A stretch of DNA of 46,034 nt from the NCBI RefSeq assembly GCF_003797765.1, contig NZ_RKMB01000036.1, positions 1 to 46,034 on the forward strand. The letters are read 5' to 3'. The DNA comes from Ramlibacter sp. WS9. GTDB lineage: Bacteria > Pseudomonadota > Gammaproteobacteria > Burkholderiales > Burkholderiaceae_C. Position 1 is the stretch's first letter. Every line of letters starts with the position of its first letter. Under the pieces are notes generated by a model that had not been told where the DNA came from, made no database searches, and saw only the letters and a program-made list of their open reading frames with translations. Of the stretch, positions 24,240-32,277 are shown piece after piece. A program made the translations under genes and the position numbers.

Positions 24240-24466
24240 TGGGCACCATGAACATTTCCCTCCCCGATTCACTGAAGGCGTTCGTTGACGAGCAGGTGGA
24301 GCAGCGAGGCTACGGCACCAGCAGCGAATACGTGCGCGAGCTGATTCGCAAGGAGCAGGAACGCGCCCAGCTGCGCCAGCTCCTGCTGGACGGCGCCAAC
24401 TCCGGTCCCGGGGTGAAGGCCGACGAAGCCTTCTTCAAGCGATTGCGCAAGCGGGCCGGCGCGTGA
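24239..24466 (+). CDS. parD: ParD-type ribbon-helix-helix antitoxin
   Basis: 75 residues. Its N-terminus (MNISLPDSLKAFVDEQVEQ, GTSSEYVRELIRKEQ) is a classic CopG/ParD DNA-binding ribbon-helix-helix, and the C-terminal tail is the flexible toxin-binding part. The start is ATG 24239 or the in-frame ATG three codons later. The stop overlaps the toxin start by GTGA. It neutralises ParE and represses the operon. The module sits between the start of the intact GST (24001) and a 5' remnant of a second GST copy (24804-24854). Confidence 0.9.
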   Translation: MGTMNISLPDSLKAFVDEQVEQRGYGTSSEYVRELIRKEQERAQLRQLLLDGANSGPGVKADEAFFKRLRKRAGA

Positions 24467-24795
24467 CGGCCAAGCCGGCGGTGCTGCGGCCCGCCGCGGT
24501 TATCGATGTGGAGGACGCCACCGCCTACTATGCTCAGGAAGGTGGCACCGCATTGGCCACAAGGTGGGTCGGAGCCCTCGAGGCGGCCTTCCGCCACATC
24601 AGCTTGCACCCCGCGACGGGTTCGACGCGCTATGCCGCCGTCCTCGATTTGCCCGGGCTGCGGTTCTCGGCTGTGACGCGCTTCCCCTATCTGATCTTCT
24701 ATCTTGAATGCGACGATCACCTCGATGTTTGGCGGGTGCTGCAGGCGCAGAAGAACATTCCTGCGTGGCTGGCAGAGCAAGACAAGATCGCCTGA
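24463..24795 (+). CDS. parE: ParE-type toxin
   Basis: 110 residues, RelE/ParE superfamily. It starts at GTG 24463, coupled to parD by GTGA. Family marks are VLRPAAVIDVEDATAYYAQ, the ISLHPATGSTRY turn and FPYLIFYLECDDHLDVWRVLQA near the end. ParE proteins poison DNA gyrase. The residues around FPYLIFY are intact and nothing suggests truncation, so the toxin is probably functional while ParD is present. Confidence 0.9.
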   Translation: MTAKPAVLRPAAVIDVEDATAYYAQEGGTALATRWVGALEAAFRHISLHPATGSTRYAAVLDLPGLRFSAVTRFPYLIFYLECDDHLDVWRVLQAQKNIPAWLAEQDKIA

Positions 24796-24803
24796 CGCGC
24801 CTC

Positions 24804-24854
24804 AGGGGTTTAGGGAGGGGTGGTAGTGGAGTTGGAGCATCACGGCATTCTAGG
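24804..24854 (-). pseudogene. GST 5'-end remnant (12 codons)
   Basis: The minus strand reads ATGCTCCAACTCCACTACCA and on (MLQLHYHPSLNP), then TGA. It is the same start as the intact GST at 23998 with one changed residue, followed upstream by the conserved ATTCTAG tract. Only the first dozen codons remain. With the intact GST start it brackets the parDE module as a direct repeat. Confidence 0.8.
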
Positions 24855-24975
24855 CAGGTGGCCTGCGCGCCTCATCCATGCACGCTGACCGCCTGAAGTG
24901 GTGCATTCCTACATGACCCAAGGCCCGGCAATCGCACGATCGTCTCTGTTCCTAACGAGTAAGAAAGACGACACC

Positions 24976-25290
24976 ATGAAGACATTCATCATTGCTGCAG
25001 CCACTGCACTGAGCCTTGCCGGCTGCGCCGGAATGATTGGCGGCCAGGGCGGCCCGACGCGCACGGCCGGCCAGGCCATTGACGACGTGACCATTGGCAC
25101 CAAGATGAAGACGGCGCTCGCCGCAGACCCGGAACTGAGCGCAATCAAGATCAACGTCGACACGACGCAGGGCAACATGCGCCTGCGCGGCGAGGTGAAG
25201 TCCATGGCGCTGCGCCGCAAGGCAGAAGACATGGCCCGCAAGATCGAAGGCGTGAAGTCTGTCGACAACCAGCTGATGGTCACTGGCTGA
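24976..25290 (+). CDS. BON-domain lipoprotein
   Basis: 104 residues. ATG 24976 starts a short lipoprotein signal with the lipobox LSLAGC (Cys17). The mature part holds one BON domain (IDDVTIGTKMKTALAADPEL, then INVDTTQGNMRLRGEV, ending VEGVKSVDNQL-like). BON domains bind phospholipid and occur in OsmY-type envelope-stress proteins. It appears monocistronic. A periplasmic, envelope-associated protein is the best reading. Confidence 0.9.
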   Translation: MKTFIIAAATALSLAGCAGMIGGQGGPTRTAGQAIDDVTIGTKMKTALAADPELSAIKINVDTTQGNMRLRGEVKSMALRRKAEDMARKIEGVKSVDNQLMVTG

Positions 25291-25325
25291 CCCGCAGCGC
25301 CCGCCTGAACAGCGCCTGCCTGAAG

Positions 25326-25679
25326 TCAGGCGTTGAGGATCATCTCGAAGCCCCCGTAGATCAGCCGCTTGCCGTCGAACGGCATGGGGTTGGTCTCGGG
25401 GTTGAACCGCGGATCCTCCATCATCTTCTTCCACGCGTCGTCGCGGACGGCCTTGGACGGCCAGGTGACCCATGAGAACACCACCGATTCGTCGTCCTTG
25501 CGCTGCACAGCCATGGTGAACGACGTGACCTTTCCTTCCGGCACGTCATTGCCCCAGGTTTCGACAACCTGAAGCGCACCGTATTCCTTGAACGCGGCGG
25601 CAGCCTTTTGCGCATGCTGCAGGTACTTCTCGCGATTGGCGGTCGGCACGGCGGCCACGAATCCATCGACATAGTTCAT
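25326..25679 (-). CDS. DUF1428 family protein
   Basis: 117 residues. MNYVDGFVAAVPTANREKY is the DUF1428 N-terminus, and the rest (GALQVVETWGNDVPEGKVTSF, SVVFSWVTWPSKAVRDDAW, MPFDGKRLIYGGFE) matches a dimeric alpha/beta-barrel fold. Start ATG 25679 follows AAAGGAGATTTCGC, a strong ribosome binding site. No function is established for DUF1428. The gene is divergent from the AraC regulator at 25829, which might control it. Confidence 0.9.
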   Translation of the reverse strand: MNYVDGFVAAVPTANREKYLQHAQKAAAAFKEYGALQVVETWGNDVPEGKVTSFTMAVQRKDDESVVFSWVTWPSKAVRDDAWKKMMEDPRFNPETNPMPFDGKRLIYGGFEMILNA

Positions 25680-25828
25680 GCGAAATCTCCTTTGATGAGG
25701 GCCGGCGAAGTGCGGCCCATAACGATACGACGAACGAGGCGGCCCGTTCTCGACATGGGCTTGTAAAAATGGGTTGCCGAGATGAAATCCGGCGTGTTGG
25801 GCGGCTCGGGTTGACAAGGTCCCGGCGC

Positions 25829-26665
25829 ATGTCACCATGGCTTATGGTGTTTCAACGCGCTCCCGCAGCGCCACTGCAGCCTTTCGTCGCCCGCTTGTGG
25901 GCGAGTGACGGTAGAGTGGAAATCTCTGCAGGCGTCACGCCGGTGCACGAGCATGTTCTGCCAACCGGGTGGATGCATGTGGTCGTCCGGCTCACGGATC
26001 AGCCCTTGTACCTGCTGGGCCGGAGCGCAGAGCAACGGGTGACCCTGCCGCCTTGCCTGGTCGGGGGCGCGCGTTCGACATTCCATGCGCGCCTCACCAC
26101 GTCCGCGTCCTGCTCTGTTGGCGCCCTGCTCCGGCCTGGCGCTGCTTCACTGCTCTTCGGCGTGCCTGCGGGTGAACTCGCCGAGAGTCACACGTCACTG
26201 GAACACTTGTGGGGCGCGGCGGCCCCACGCCTGCGTGATGAACTGAGCGGCATCGGATCCGCCGAAGGCAGGCTCGCGCTGTTCGAGAGGCGGCTCGGCG
26301 AGCGCTTGCCGCTGTCGACAGGGCTGAACCCAGAGGTCGCCGCCCTGCTCCAGCACATGCGTAACGCGCCCACCGTCCGCGATGCTGTGCGCTCCAGCGG
26401 CCTCAGCCATCGCCGGTTCATCGCTGATTTTCGCCACGCAGTCGGCCTGGCGCCCAAGACCTATGCCCAGGTTCGACGGTTTCAGTCGGCTCTGCGGTTG
26501 ATGCGGTCCGAGCCCGCCGCTCAACTGGTCGACGTCGCCCTCGGCGCAGGCTACAGCGATCAATCGCACTTCGGGCGCGAGTTCCTGGTGCTGGCCGGCG
26601 TGACTCCCGCGGTGTACCGCCAGCGGGCACCGGCCGAGGCAAACCACCTGCCGGTTGCGCCATGA
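25829..26665 (+). CDS. AraC-family regulator
   Basis: 278 residues from ATG 25829 (an ATG 20 codons upstream gives only non-family sequence). The C-terminal 100 residues are the AraC DNA-binding pair of helix-turn-helix motifs: VRDAVRSSGLSHRRFIADF and ALRLMRSEPAAQLVDVAL-GAGYSDQSHFGREF, the second with the usual GYSDQSHF. The N-terminal half is a cupin-like sensor domain. Ligand unknown. It is divergent from the DUF1428 gene and 79 bases upstream of a VOC gene, either of which could be a target. Confidence 0.9.
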   Translation: MSPWLMVFQRAPAAPLQPFVARLWASDGRVEISAGVTPVHEHVLPTGWMHVVVRLTDQPLYLLGRSAEQRVTLPPCLVGGARSTFHARLTTSASCSVGALLRPGAASLLFGVPAGELAESHTSLEHLWGAAAPRLRDELSGIGSAEGRLALFERRLGERLPLSTGLNPEVAALLQHMRNAPTVRDAVRSSGLSHRRFIADFRHAVGLAPKTYAQVRRFQSALRLMRSEPAAQLVDVALGAGYSDQSHFGREFLVLAGVTPAVYRQRAPAEANHLPVAP

Positions 26666-26744
26666 CGGAGCGCGGCAATTTTCTTCTATCCATGCGGTGG
26701 AAGTGCGGCAACACTGCTTCGCACATTCACTCAAGGAGCCAGCG

Positions 26745-27191
26745 ATGAAGATCCACGAACTCTTTCCCTACCTGTGCGTATCGGGCACGGCCGCCGCCAT
26801 TGCGTTCTATGGCGAGGCCTTCGGCGCCAAGGAAAAGTTCCGCTTGACCGAAACCAGTGGCCGCATCGGCCACGCCGAGATGGACTTCGGCGGGTTCACG
26901 CTGATGCTTTGCGACGAGTTCCCCGAGTACGGTATTCGCAGCGCCTCGACGCTGGGCGCCACGCCCGTGACGCTTCATCTTCACGTCGACAATGCCGACG
27001 CCATGATCGAGCGCGCCGTCCGGGCCGGCGCAAGCCTCGAGCGCCCTCCTTCGGACGCCTTCTATGGCGAGCGCTCCGGCACGGTCCGCTGCCCGTTCGG
27101 CCACCGCTGGCTGATCGGCCATCAAATCGAGGACGTCGACACCGATGAGATGCAGCGCCGCTATACGGCGCTGGAGAGCGGCGCGGGCTAA
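26745..27191 (+). CDS. VOC-superfamily (PhnB-like glyoxalase) protein
   Basis: 148 residues. ATG 26745 has AAGGAG 8 bases upstream. The two beta-alpha-beta-beta-beta modules of the glyoxalase/VOC fold are clear: FPYLCVSGTAAAIAFYGEAFG, then VTLHLHVDNADAMIERAVRAG, and FYGERSGTVRCPFGHRW. This matches PhnB-like members that bind metal and small electrophiles. Function unknown. The preceding AraC-type gene is the likely regulator. Its end overlaps the beta-lactamase stop on the opposite strand by 4 bases. Confidence 0.88.
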   Translation: MKIHELFPYLCVSGTAAAIAFYGEAFGAKEKFRLTETSGRIGHAEMDFGGFTLMLCDEFPEYGIRSASTLGATPVTLHLHVDNADAMIERAVRAGASLERPPSDAFYGERSGTVRCPFGHRWLIGHQIEDVDTDEMQRRYTALESGAG

Positions 27192-28042
27192 CCCGACGTG
27201 GTGACCCTGCGCGCCACGGCGGCGATGGCGCCGCTGCGGTCGGCCGGCGGGGCTTGCGTGTTCGTGATGTACACGGTCACCAGCACGGGCGGCCGGCCCG
27301 GCGGCCAGAAAATCCCCACGTCGTTGGTCGAGCCGCGCGCGCCTGTGCCGGTTTTGCTGCCCATACGCCAACCCGCGGGCAGATTGGCCTTCAGCCGCTG
27401 CCCATTCGTCTCGCACGCCTCGAGCCAGCGCGCGAGTTGATCGCGGCTGCTCACGGACAGTGCATCGCCCAACAGAGCCGTCTTGAGCAACTGCGCCATG
27501 GCACGAGGCGACGTGGTGTCGCGCGGGTCGCCGGGCGTGGCCTCGTTCATCACCGGCTCCCATCTGTCCAGCCGCGTGACGCTGTCACCCAGGCTCCGCG
27601 CATAGGACGTGAGCCCCTGCGGTCCGCCGTACGTGGCCAGGATCAGGTTGGCGGCGGCGTTGTCGCTGGTGGTGATCGTGGCGTGGCACAGCTCGCCCAG
27701 CGTCATGCCCGCGCCCACGTGTTCCTGCGTGACAGGCGAATGCGGCACCAGCGCGTCGCGGCCGTAGGGAATGCGGCGGTCCAGCCGGTCGAGCCCACGG
27801 TCTACCCGCTGCAGCACGTGGGCGGCGGCCAGCCACTTGAATGTGCTGCACATCGGAAAGCGTTCGTCGAGCCGGTGCCCCTGCAGGCTGCCATCGGCCT
27901 GCAGCACGGCCACGCCCATTCGCCCGCCGGAGAGCGCCTCGAGCGGCCGCCAGGCGTCCTGCGGTGGGACGTGCGCGCAGGCCGGAAGCGTGGCGGCCGC
28001 AACAGCAGCGCCGAAGAGAGAGTGAAAGTCGCGTCGGTTCAT
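27188..28042 (-). CDS. bla: Class A beta-lactamase
   Basis: 284 residues. All class A active-site motifs are in place: CSTFK (Ser66-Lys69, Ambler 70-73), SDN (126-128, Ambler 130-132), WEPVMNEA (Glu162 = Glu166, Asn166 = Asn170) and KTGTG (230-234). It hydrolyses beta-lactams in the periplasm. The N-terminus MNRRDFHSLFGAAVAAATLPAC looks like a twin-arginine-type leader ending in a lipobox-like LPAC, so it may be exported folded and possibly lipidated. There is a Cys before the active Ser, as in KPC and L2 enzymes, but no Cys at Ambler 238, so the KPC-type disulfide is absent. The pattern is closest to the L2-like environmental group. An ampR gene is divergent. Confidence 0.93.
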   Translation of the reverse strand: MNRRDFHSLFGAAVAAATLPACAHVPPQDAWRPLEALSGGRMGVAVLQADGSLQGHRLDERFPMCSTFKWLAAAHVLQRVDRGLDRLDRRIPYGRDALVPHSPVTQEHVGAGMTLGELCHATITTSDNAAANLILATYGGPQGLTSYARSLGDSVTRLDRWEPVMNEATPGDPRDTTSPRAMAQLLKTALLGDALSVSSRDQLARWLEACETNGQRLKANLPAGWRMGSKTGTGARGSTNDVGIFWPPGRPPVLVTVYITNTQAPPADRSGAIAAVARRVTTSG

Positions 28043-28073
28043 TTTTCAACGATAGCCAGCCACACGTTCACGG

Positions 28074-28089
28074 ACAAACGATCATTTGT
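28074..28089. promoter_or_regulatory. bla-ampR intergenic palindrome (AmpR operator candidate)
   Basis: ACAAA-CGATCA-TTTGT in the 74-base divergent gap between bla and ampR. LysR-type regulators of this class bind a dyad midway between the two genes. The position fits, but the exact AmpR contacts are inferred. Confidence 0.5.
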
Positions 28090-28116
28090 GGGGCGAGTCC
28101 CAAGATAATCTGGGGC

Positions 28117-28992
28117 ATGACATTGCCCCTGAACGCACTGCGCGCCTTTGAAGCATCGGCCCGGCACCTGAGCTTCACGCGGGCCGGCATGGAACTGAGC
28201 GTGACGCAAGCCGCCGTGAGCGCGCAGGTCAAGAACCTGGAAGCGCGGCTCGGCGTGACGCTGTTCCGCCGGCTGCCGCGCGGCCTGGCGCTCACCGACG
28301 AGGGGCAGGCCTTGTTGCCCATGCTGGCCGACTCGTTCGGCCGCCTCGGCAGCATCCTGGAGCAGTTTCGCGATGGTGCGTATCGCGAACCGCTCACGGT
28401 GGCGGCCGTTGCCACCTTTGCAGTGGGCTGGCTCATGCCGCGACTCGAGACCTTCTACCGGGACCATCCTTTCGTCGACCTGCGCCTGATGACGAACAAC
28501 AACCGCGTCGACCTGGCGGGCGAAGGGCTCGACTTCGCCATTCGCTTCGGGCAAGGCGCGTGGCACGGCACACAGGCCGAGCCGCTGTTCGAAGCGCCCC
28601 TCACGCCCATGTGCACACCTGCCATCGCACGGCGCCTTGCCGCGCCGCAGGATCTGCGCGGCGAAACATTGCTGCGTTCGTATCGCAGCGATGAGTGGCG
28701 GCTCTGGTTCGAGGCCGCCGGCGCGGGCGCGATGACGCAGCCCCTGCGCGGGCCGGTGCTCGATTCATCGCTGGCGCTCGCTGCAGCCGCCGCGCAGGGC
28801 GCAGGCATCGCGCTGCTGCCACGAAGGATGTTCCTGCATGACCTGCGGGTGGGGCGGCTGGCCCAGCCCTTTGGCGTCGAGGTGCCTGTGGGCAGCTACT
28901 GGCTCACGCAGCTGCAGTCGAAGACGACTTCTCCCGCCATGACGCAGTTCAGGGACTGGCTGCTGCGGAAAGCGGCGGAACAAGTTGATTGA
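28117..28992 (+). CDS. ampR: AmpR-type LysR regulator
   Basis: 291 residues. The winged-helix start LPLNALRAFEASARHLSFTRAG...VTQAAVSAQVKNLEARLGVTLFRRLPRGLALTDEG is the classical AmpR N-terminus. The C-terminal half is the LysR effector-binding fold, which in AmpR senses cell-wall muropeptides. Divergent from the class A beta-lactamase, with a 74-base gap holding the palindrome at 28074-28089. It is expected to control bla and itself. Start ATG 28117 agrees with family alignments, and the longer upstream frame lies inside bla. Confidence 0.92.
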   Translation: MTLPLNALRAFEASARHLSFTRAGMELSVTQAAVSAQVKNLEARLGVTLFRRLPRGLALTDEGQALLPMLADSFGRLGSILEQFRDGAYREPLTVAAVATFAVGWLMPRLETFYRDHPFVDLRLMTNNNRVDLAGEGLDFAIRFGQGAWHGTQAEPLFEAPLTPMCTPAIARRLAAPQDLRGETLLRSYRSDEWRLWFEAAGAGAMTQPLRGPVLDSSLALAAAAAQGAGIALLPRRMFLHDLRVGRLAQPFGVEVPVGSYWLTQLQSKTTSPAMTQFRDWLLRKAAEQVD

Positions 28993-29009
28993 TTGACATC
29001 CAGCAATAC

Positions 29010-29055
29010 GTTTCTCAAACTTGACAAAACAGCCGATTTGTCTATTATGAGAAAC
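29010..29055 (+). promoter_or_regulatory. Strong promoter with nested operators, probably leaderless transcript
   Basis: -35 TTGACA (29021-29026) and -10 TATTAT (29043-29048), spacer 16, close to the sigma-70 consensus. Two inverted repeats frame it: GTTTCTCA (29010-29017) with TGAGAAAC (29048-29055), and GACAAA with TTTGTC around the spacer (29023-29028 and 29037-29042). The XRE start codon at 29058 is 9 bases after the -10, where transcription would begin, so the mRNA probably has no leader. The dyads are natural binding sites for the XRE protein itself. Confidence 0.8.
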
Positions 29056-29057
29056 AA

Positions 29058-29528
29058 ATGCCTTCCGCCACCTCGCCCGTTTTACCCGTCGCCCAGGAGC
29101 GCCTTGCGCTCTTGGGCGAGCGCCTGCGTGGCGCCCGCAAGCGCCAGCGCGTGAGTGCCGTCGCGGCCGCGGAGGCGGCGGGCATTTCGCGCGTGACCTT
29201 GCATCGCATTGAGCGCGGCGAGCCCACGGTGGCCATGGGCGCGTGGATGGCCGCCGCAAGCGTGCTGGGCCTCGCCTTCGACCTGCCGGACGCGAACACG
29301 GCCGATGAGCCCATCGCCCTGCCCACGGCAATCCGCCTTGCGGACTACCCGCAGCTGAAGAAGCTCGCCTGGCAACTGCATGGCGTGGACGAGATCTCCC
29401 CCAGCGAAGCGCTAACTCTTTACGAGCGCAACTGGCGCCATGTCGAGCGCGCGGCCCTGTCCGAGCGTGAAGCAGCGCTCGTCGCCCTGCTCTCGCGCGA
29501 ACTGGGTGGAGGGCGCCTGCTTGTTTGA
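29058..29528 (+). CDS. XRE-type helix-turn-helix antitoxin
   Basis: 156 residues. Residues 15-75 form an XRE/cro-type HTH (RLRGARKRQRVSAVAAAEAAG, ISRVTLHRIERGEPTVAMG). The rest is a helical domain that probably contacts the partner. ATG 29058 lies directly behind the strong promoter and dyads at 29010-29055, so it likely represses its own expression. It overlaps the nucleotidyltransferase gene by 8 bases. This is a common organisation for AbiEii-type or MenT-like pairs, in which a HTH protein regulates or neutralises a nucleotidyltransferase toxin. Confidence 0.82.
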   Translation: MPSATSPVLPVAQERLALLGERLRGARKRQRVSAVAAAEAAGISRVTLHRIERGEPTVAMGAWMAAASVLGLAFDLPDANTADEPIALPTAIRLADYPQLKKLAWQLHGVDEISPSEALTLYERNWRHVERAALSEREAALVALLSRELGGGRLLV

Positions 29529-30228
29529 GCGTCCGCATCACCGCGACGTCGCGCTCGTGCTCCAGTCGCTGGACCCACAGGCTTTGTCGCAGCGCCATTG
29601 CTACTTCGGCGGCGGCACCGCCATGGCGCTGCGGTACGGCGAATACGCGGAATGGATCGACATCGACTTCCTCGTTTCCGAACTGGCGGGCTATCGCGAG
29701 CTGCGCCAAGCGCTCGGCAATGTGCACGGCCTGCAACCCATTGTGCGCGACGGGCTGCAGCTGGAGCTCGCGCGCGAAGTCCGCGCCGACCAATACGGCA
29801 TCCGCACCCACGTTCGTTCCGGCACATCGACGATCAAGTTCGAGATCGTGCTCGAGGGGCGCATCGCGCTGGCGACGCCCGGCGAGGCCGATAGCATCTG
29901 CGGCATCCACACGCTCACGCCGATCGACTTGGCCGCCGAAAAGCTGCTCGCCAATGCCGACCGGTGGCCGGATGACGCCGTGTACAGCCGTGACCTGATC
30001 GACCTCGCGATGATGCAAGCCGACCGGCCGCTGCTGGAAGCCGCGTGCGTGAAGGCGGAGGCGGCCTATGGCGAATCGATCCGGCGCGCCCTGGCGCAAG
30101 CGGTAGACGCCTTGCAGTCCCGGCCCGGGCGGCTGGAAGAGTGCATGAAAGCCATGCGCATCGCAACCGTGACCAAGGCCCAGCTGTGGCAGGCCATCCG
30201 GCGGGTGGCGCGCCGGCTGTTGGCGTGA
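29521..30228 (+). CDS. AbiEii-like nucleotidyltransferase toxin
   Basis: 235 residues. It opens with the nucleotidyltransferase core FGGGTAMALRYGEYAEWIDID, GG at about 30-31 and the two acidic metal ligands D47 and D49, followed by DLAAEKLLAN and SRDLIDLAMM, which match AbiEii/type IV and related toxin families (DUF1814-type). The frame has no ATG near its start. TTG 29521 gives the natural overlap with the antitoxin stop (8 bases). Such enzymes add nucleotides to tRNA or other targets and stop growth. Paired with the XRE protein upstream. Confidence 0.8.
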   Translation: MFERPHHRDVALVLQSLDPQALSQRHCYFGGGTAMALRYGEYAEWIDIDFLVSELAGYRELRQALGNVHGLQPIVRDGLQLELAREVRADQYGIRTHVRSGTSTIKFEIVLEGRIALATPGEADSICGIHTLTPIDLAAEKLLANADRWPDDAVYSRDLIDLAMMQADRPLLEAACVKAEAAYGESIRRALAQAVDALQSRPGRLEECMKAMRIATVTKAQLWQAIRRVARRLLA

Positions 30229-30277
30229 GTGTTAACCCGATCACGCCTTACCAACGCAAAGCGCGCCTGCCAAAATC

Positions 30278-30913
30278 ATGAAACCCGTCGCAGCTATCGC
30301 CATCGGCACCGTGGTTGCGATCGCCATCATCGGGGTCTGGAGCCAGTTGGGGAAGATTGGCTCGACGACCGAAACCAAGGTAGAACTTCTCGATCCGGCG
30401 AAGGTGGAACTGATTCGCACGCCTGGAGGATTTCTCCAAGTCGCGGAGATGCGAAAGGTCGAAGAGTTTGCGTGGCAGACAGGATGGGACTGCCCTTTCC
30501 TGGATTGCAGCAAGCTGCCAAAGACCATCTCGAAAATCCGGGTCAAGGCGCACTACGTTTACCGAATTCCCCTTGCCGCCGAATGGCGCCTCGAACCTGG
30601 GGCGCAGCGCCATCACCTGACCGTTCCGCCTCTCCAACTGCAGACACCCGTTGCGTTTGACACGACGACCGTTGAGATCGTCACGACGGAAAGCAGCCTC
30701 CTCTCACCTTCGGTAGCACCGAATCGGGAGAAGACTTTGCGTCACCTCGGTCCGGAACTGGCTCAACGCGGAACAGGCCCCGCATACACGAACGCGCTGC
30801 AGCGTGAAGCGGAGCAGACGATTCGGGACTTTGCACAGAAGTGGATGCTGGAGCAGGGCAAGAAGACTGAACGGCCGATCGACATCAAGTTCACAGCGCC
30901 CAATCAGTCTTAG
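30278..30913 (+). CDS. Membrane-anchored hypothetical protein (DUF4230-like?)
   Basis: 211 residues. One N-terminal hydrophobic segment (about 3-21) anchors a soluble domain in the periplasm. That domain has strands IRTPGGFLQVAEM and HYVYRIPLAAEW, a LTVPPLQLQTPVAFDT strand pair and a C-terminal helix (ALQREAEQTIRDFAQKW). The pattern recalls DUF4230 proteins but I am not sure of the assignment. It lies 49 bases after the toxin gene on the same strand with no obvious promoter, so it may be expressed from the same unit or independently. Confidence 0.6.
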   Translation: MKPVAAIAIGTVVAIAIIGVWSQLGKIGSTTETKVELLDPAKVELIRTPGGFLQVAEMRKVEEFAWQTGWDCPFLDCSKLPKTISKIRVKAHYVYRIPLAAEWRLEPGAQRHHLTVPPLQLQTPVAFDTTTVEIVTTESSLLSPSVAPNREKTLRHLGPELAQRGTGPAYTNALQREAEQTIRDFAQKWMLEQGKKTERPIDIKFTAPNQS

Positions 30914-30931
30914 CGACGTCGCGTCAAGAAG

Positions 30932-31849
30932 CTACCTTGATCCGGCATCCATGCCGTGAATCGGAATCGCGTAGTGCATCAGCGAGTTGCCGGCCGTGGG
31001 GTGGTAGCGCGAGTCATACACTTCCAGATCAACTCCACCGCTGTGCGAAGCGCCGGATGACAACAGCCAACTCGAATAGATGTAGTTGACCGTGTTGTCG
31101 ATGCCTTGGGCCGGTCCCTGGTGGCCGAACTTGGCATACCGTGCGCTGGGCACCTCCAGCGCCAGCATGCCGTCTGGCGGCGCGGCTGGTTGGTTGACCT
31201 CAATGGCGGCAAAGTATTGCAGTTGATCCGAAGACTCACGCACCGGGCTGACCACGCCGTAGCACACGCCGGGAACGGCGTGCGGCACCTCACCGAGGCG
31301 GCTTAAAAAGCTCGCCCACAGCGGCGGCAGTTTCTTCGCCAGATTGTTTTTCTCTGAATCGATACCGTAGAACAGCGTGCGTAGGGCGACCAGTTGCATG
31401 GCGCTTTGTTCATATATTTCTGGCACCAGGGACACATTGCGGTGGATGTGATGCAGATAGTCGGCATTCAACTCCACTTTTTTCACAAACAGGGAGCGGC
31501 TGCCGAAAGCGCGGTACTGCCCTGGCGTGATCCGAAAGCAGGACTTGAAGGCGCGGGTGAAGCTTTCCTGCGTCTCGTACCCGGCCGCCAATGCGATGTC
31601 CAGGATCGGCAGCCTGGTGCCCAGCAATTGGTCCAGGGCCTTGGCAAAGCGGCGCGAGCGGATGTAGGTCTTCAGGGTCTCGTTGGTGAGTGCCCTGAAC
31701 ATGCGTTGGAAGTGCCATTGGCTCAGGCCCGCCGCCTTGGCCACCTCCAACAGTTCGATCTCCGTGTCCAAATGGGCTTCAATGAAGTCGATGCCTTGTT
31801 GAACGCGTTTCAGGTGGCGCACGGTGTGGGTCTTGTCATGCAGCAGCAA
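30932..31849 (-). CDS. AraC-family regulator with GyrI-like effector domain
   Basis: 305 residues. HTH pair at the N-terminus (LLEVAKAAGLSQWHFQRMFRAL, ILDIALAAGYETQESFTRAFK), followed by the GyrI/BmrR-type small-molecule-binding domain (about 135-300; LVPEIYEQSAMQLVAL, YFAAIEVNQ, YAKFGHQGPAQGIDNTVNYIYSSWL). This layout is that of Rob/SoxS-like or multidrug-responsive regulators. Start ATG 31849 overlaps the end of the SnoaL-like gene by 14 bases, so they are cotranscribed. Confidence 0.92.
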   Translation of the reverse strand: MLLHDKTHTVRHLKRVQQGIDFIEAHLDTEIELLEVAKAAGLSQWHFQRMFRALTNETLKTYIRSRRFAKALDQLLGTRLPILDIALAAGYETQESFTRAFKSCFRITPGQYRAFGSRSLFVKKVELNADYLHHIHRNVSLVPEIYEQSAMQLVALRTLFYGIDSEKNNLAKKLPPLWASFLSRLGEVPHAVPGVCYGVVSPVRESSDQLQYFAAIEVNQPAAPPDGMLALEVPSARYAKFGHQGPAQGIDNTVNYIYSSWLLSSGASHSGGVDLEVYDSRYHPTAGNSLMHYAIPIHGMDAGSR

Positions 31850-32195
31850 AGAATCCTGTCATGGCAATCAGCTTGCCGGCGCCGTTGTACTTGCCGTAGC
31901 TGGCGCCTTCGCCAATCACCTGGCCCTTGCCGTCGAGCATGTTCCAGGTGGCCATGCTTTGCTGGTGGTGGCTGGTGAAGGTCTTGGTCTGAAAGTGGCC
32001 GCCCGGGACTTGCTGGTGAAAAGCGTCCATATAAGCCGTCAGTTCCGTCCAGCCGGATGCAGCGGTGTTGGGGTCGTTGTAGACGCAATGCGGGTCCAGG
32101 CTTTGCGCGAACAAGGCCTGTTTCTCCGCGACAGTGGCTGCTGTCCACGACGCGGTATAGGTTTCCCAGGTCTGGTTCAAAGGGTGGTCGTTCAT
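31836..32195 (-). CDS. NTF2/SnoaL-like protein
   Basis: 119 residues. ATG 32195 (GAGCTCTGCC upstream) starts a typical NTF2-like cone: QTWETYTASWTAATVAEKQALF, DPHCVYNDPNTAASGWTELTAYM, FHQQVPGGHFQTK, then TWNMLDGKGQVIGEGASYG. Such small folds serve as ketosteroid isomerase-like enzymes, immunity proteins or binders. The function is unknown. It precedes and overlaps the AraC/GyrI regulator gene and may be controlled by it. An in-frame upstream extension exists but lacks family sequence. Confidence 0.8.
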   Translation of the reverse strand: MNDHPLNQTWETYTASWTAATVAEKQALFAQSLDPHCVYNDPNTAASGWTELTAYMDAFHQQVPGGHFQTKTFTSHHQQSMATWNMLDGKGQVIGEGASYGKYNGAGKLIAMTGFFAAA

Positions 32196-32277
32196 GGCAG
32201 AGCTCGAGAGTGGTGATGAAGCCCCGATTGTTCTGGGCCCAAAGCCAAGCCTTTGACATTTTGTGCTTTTAAAACCT

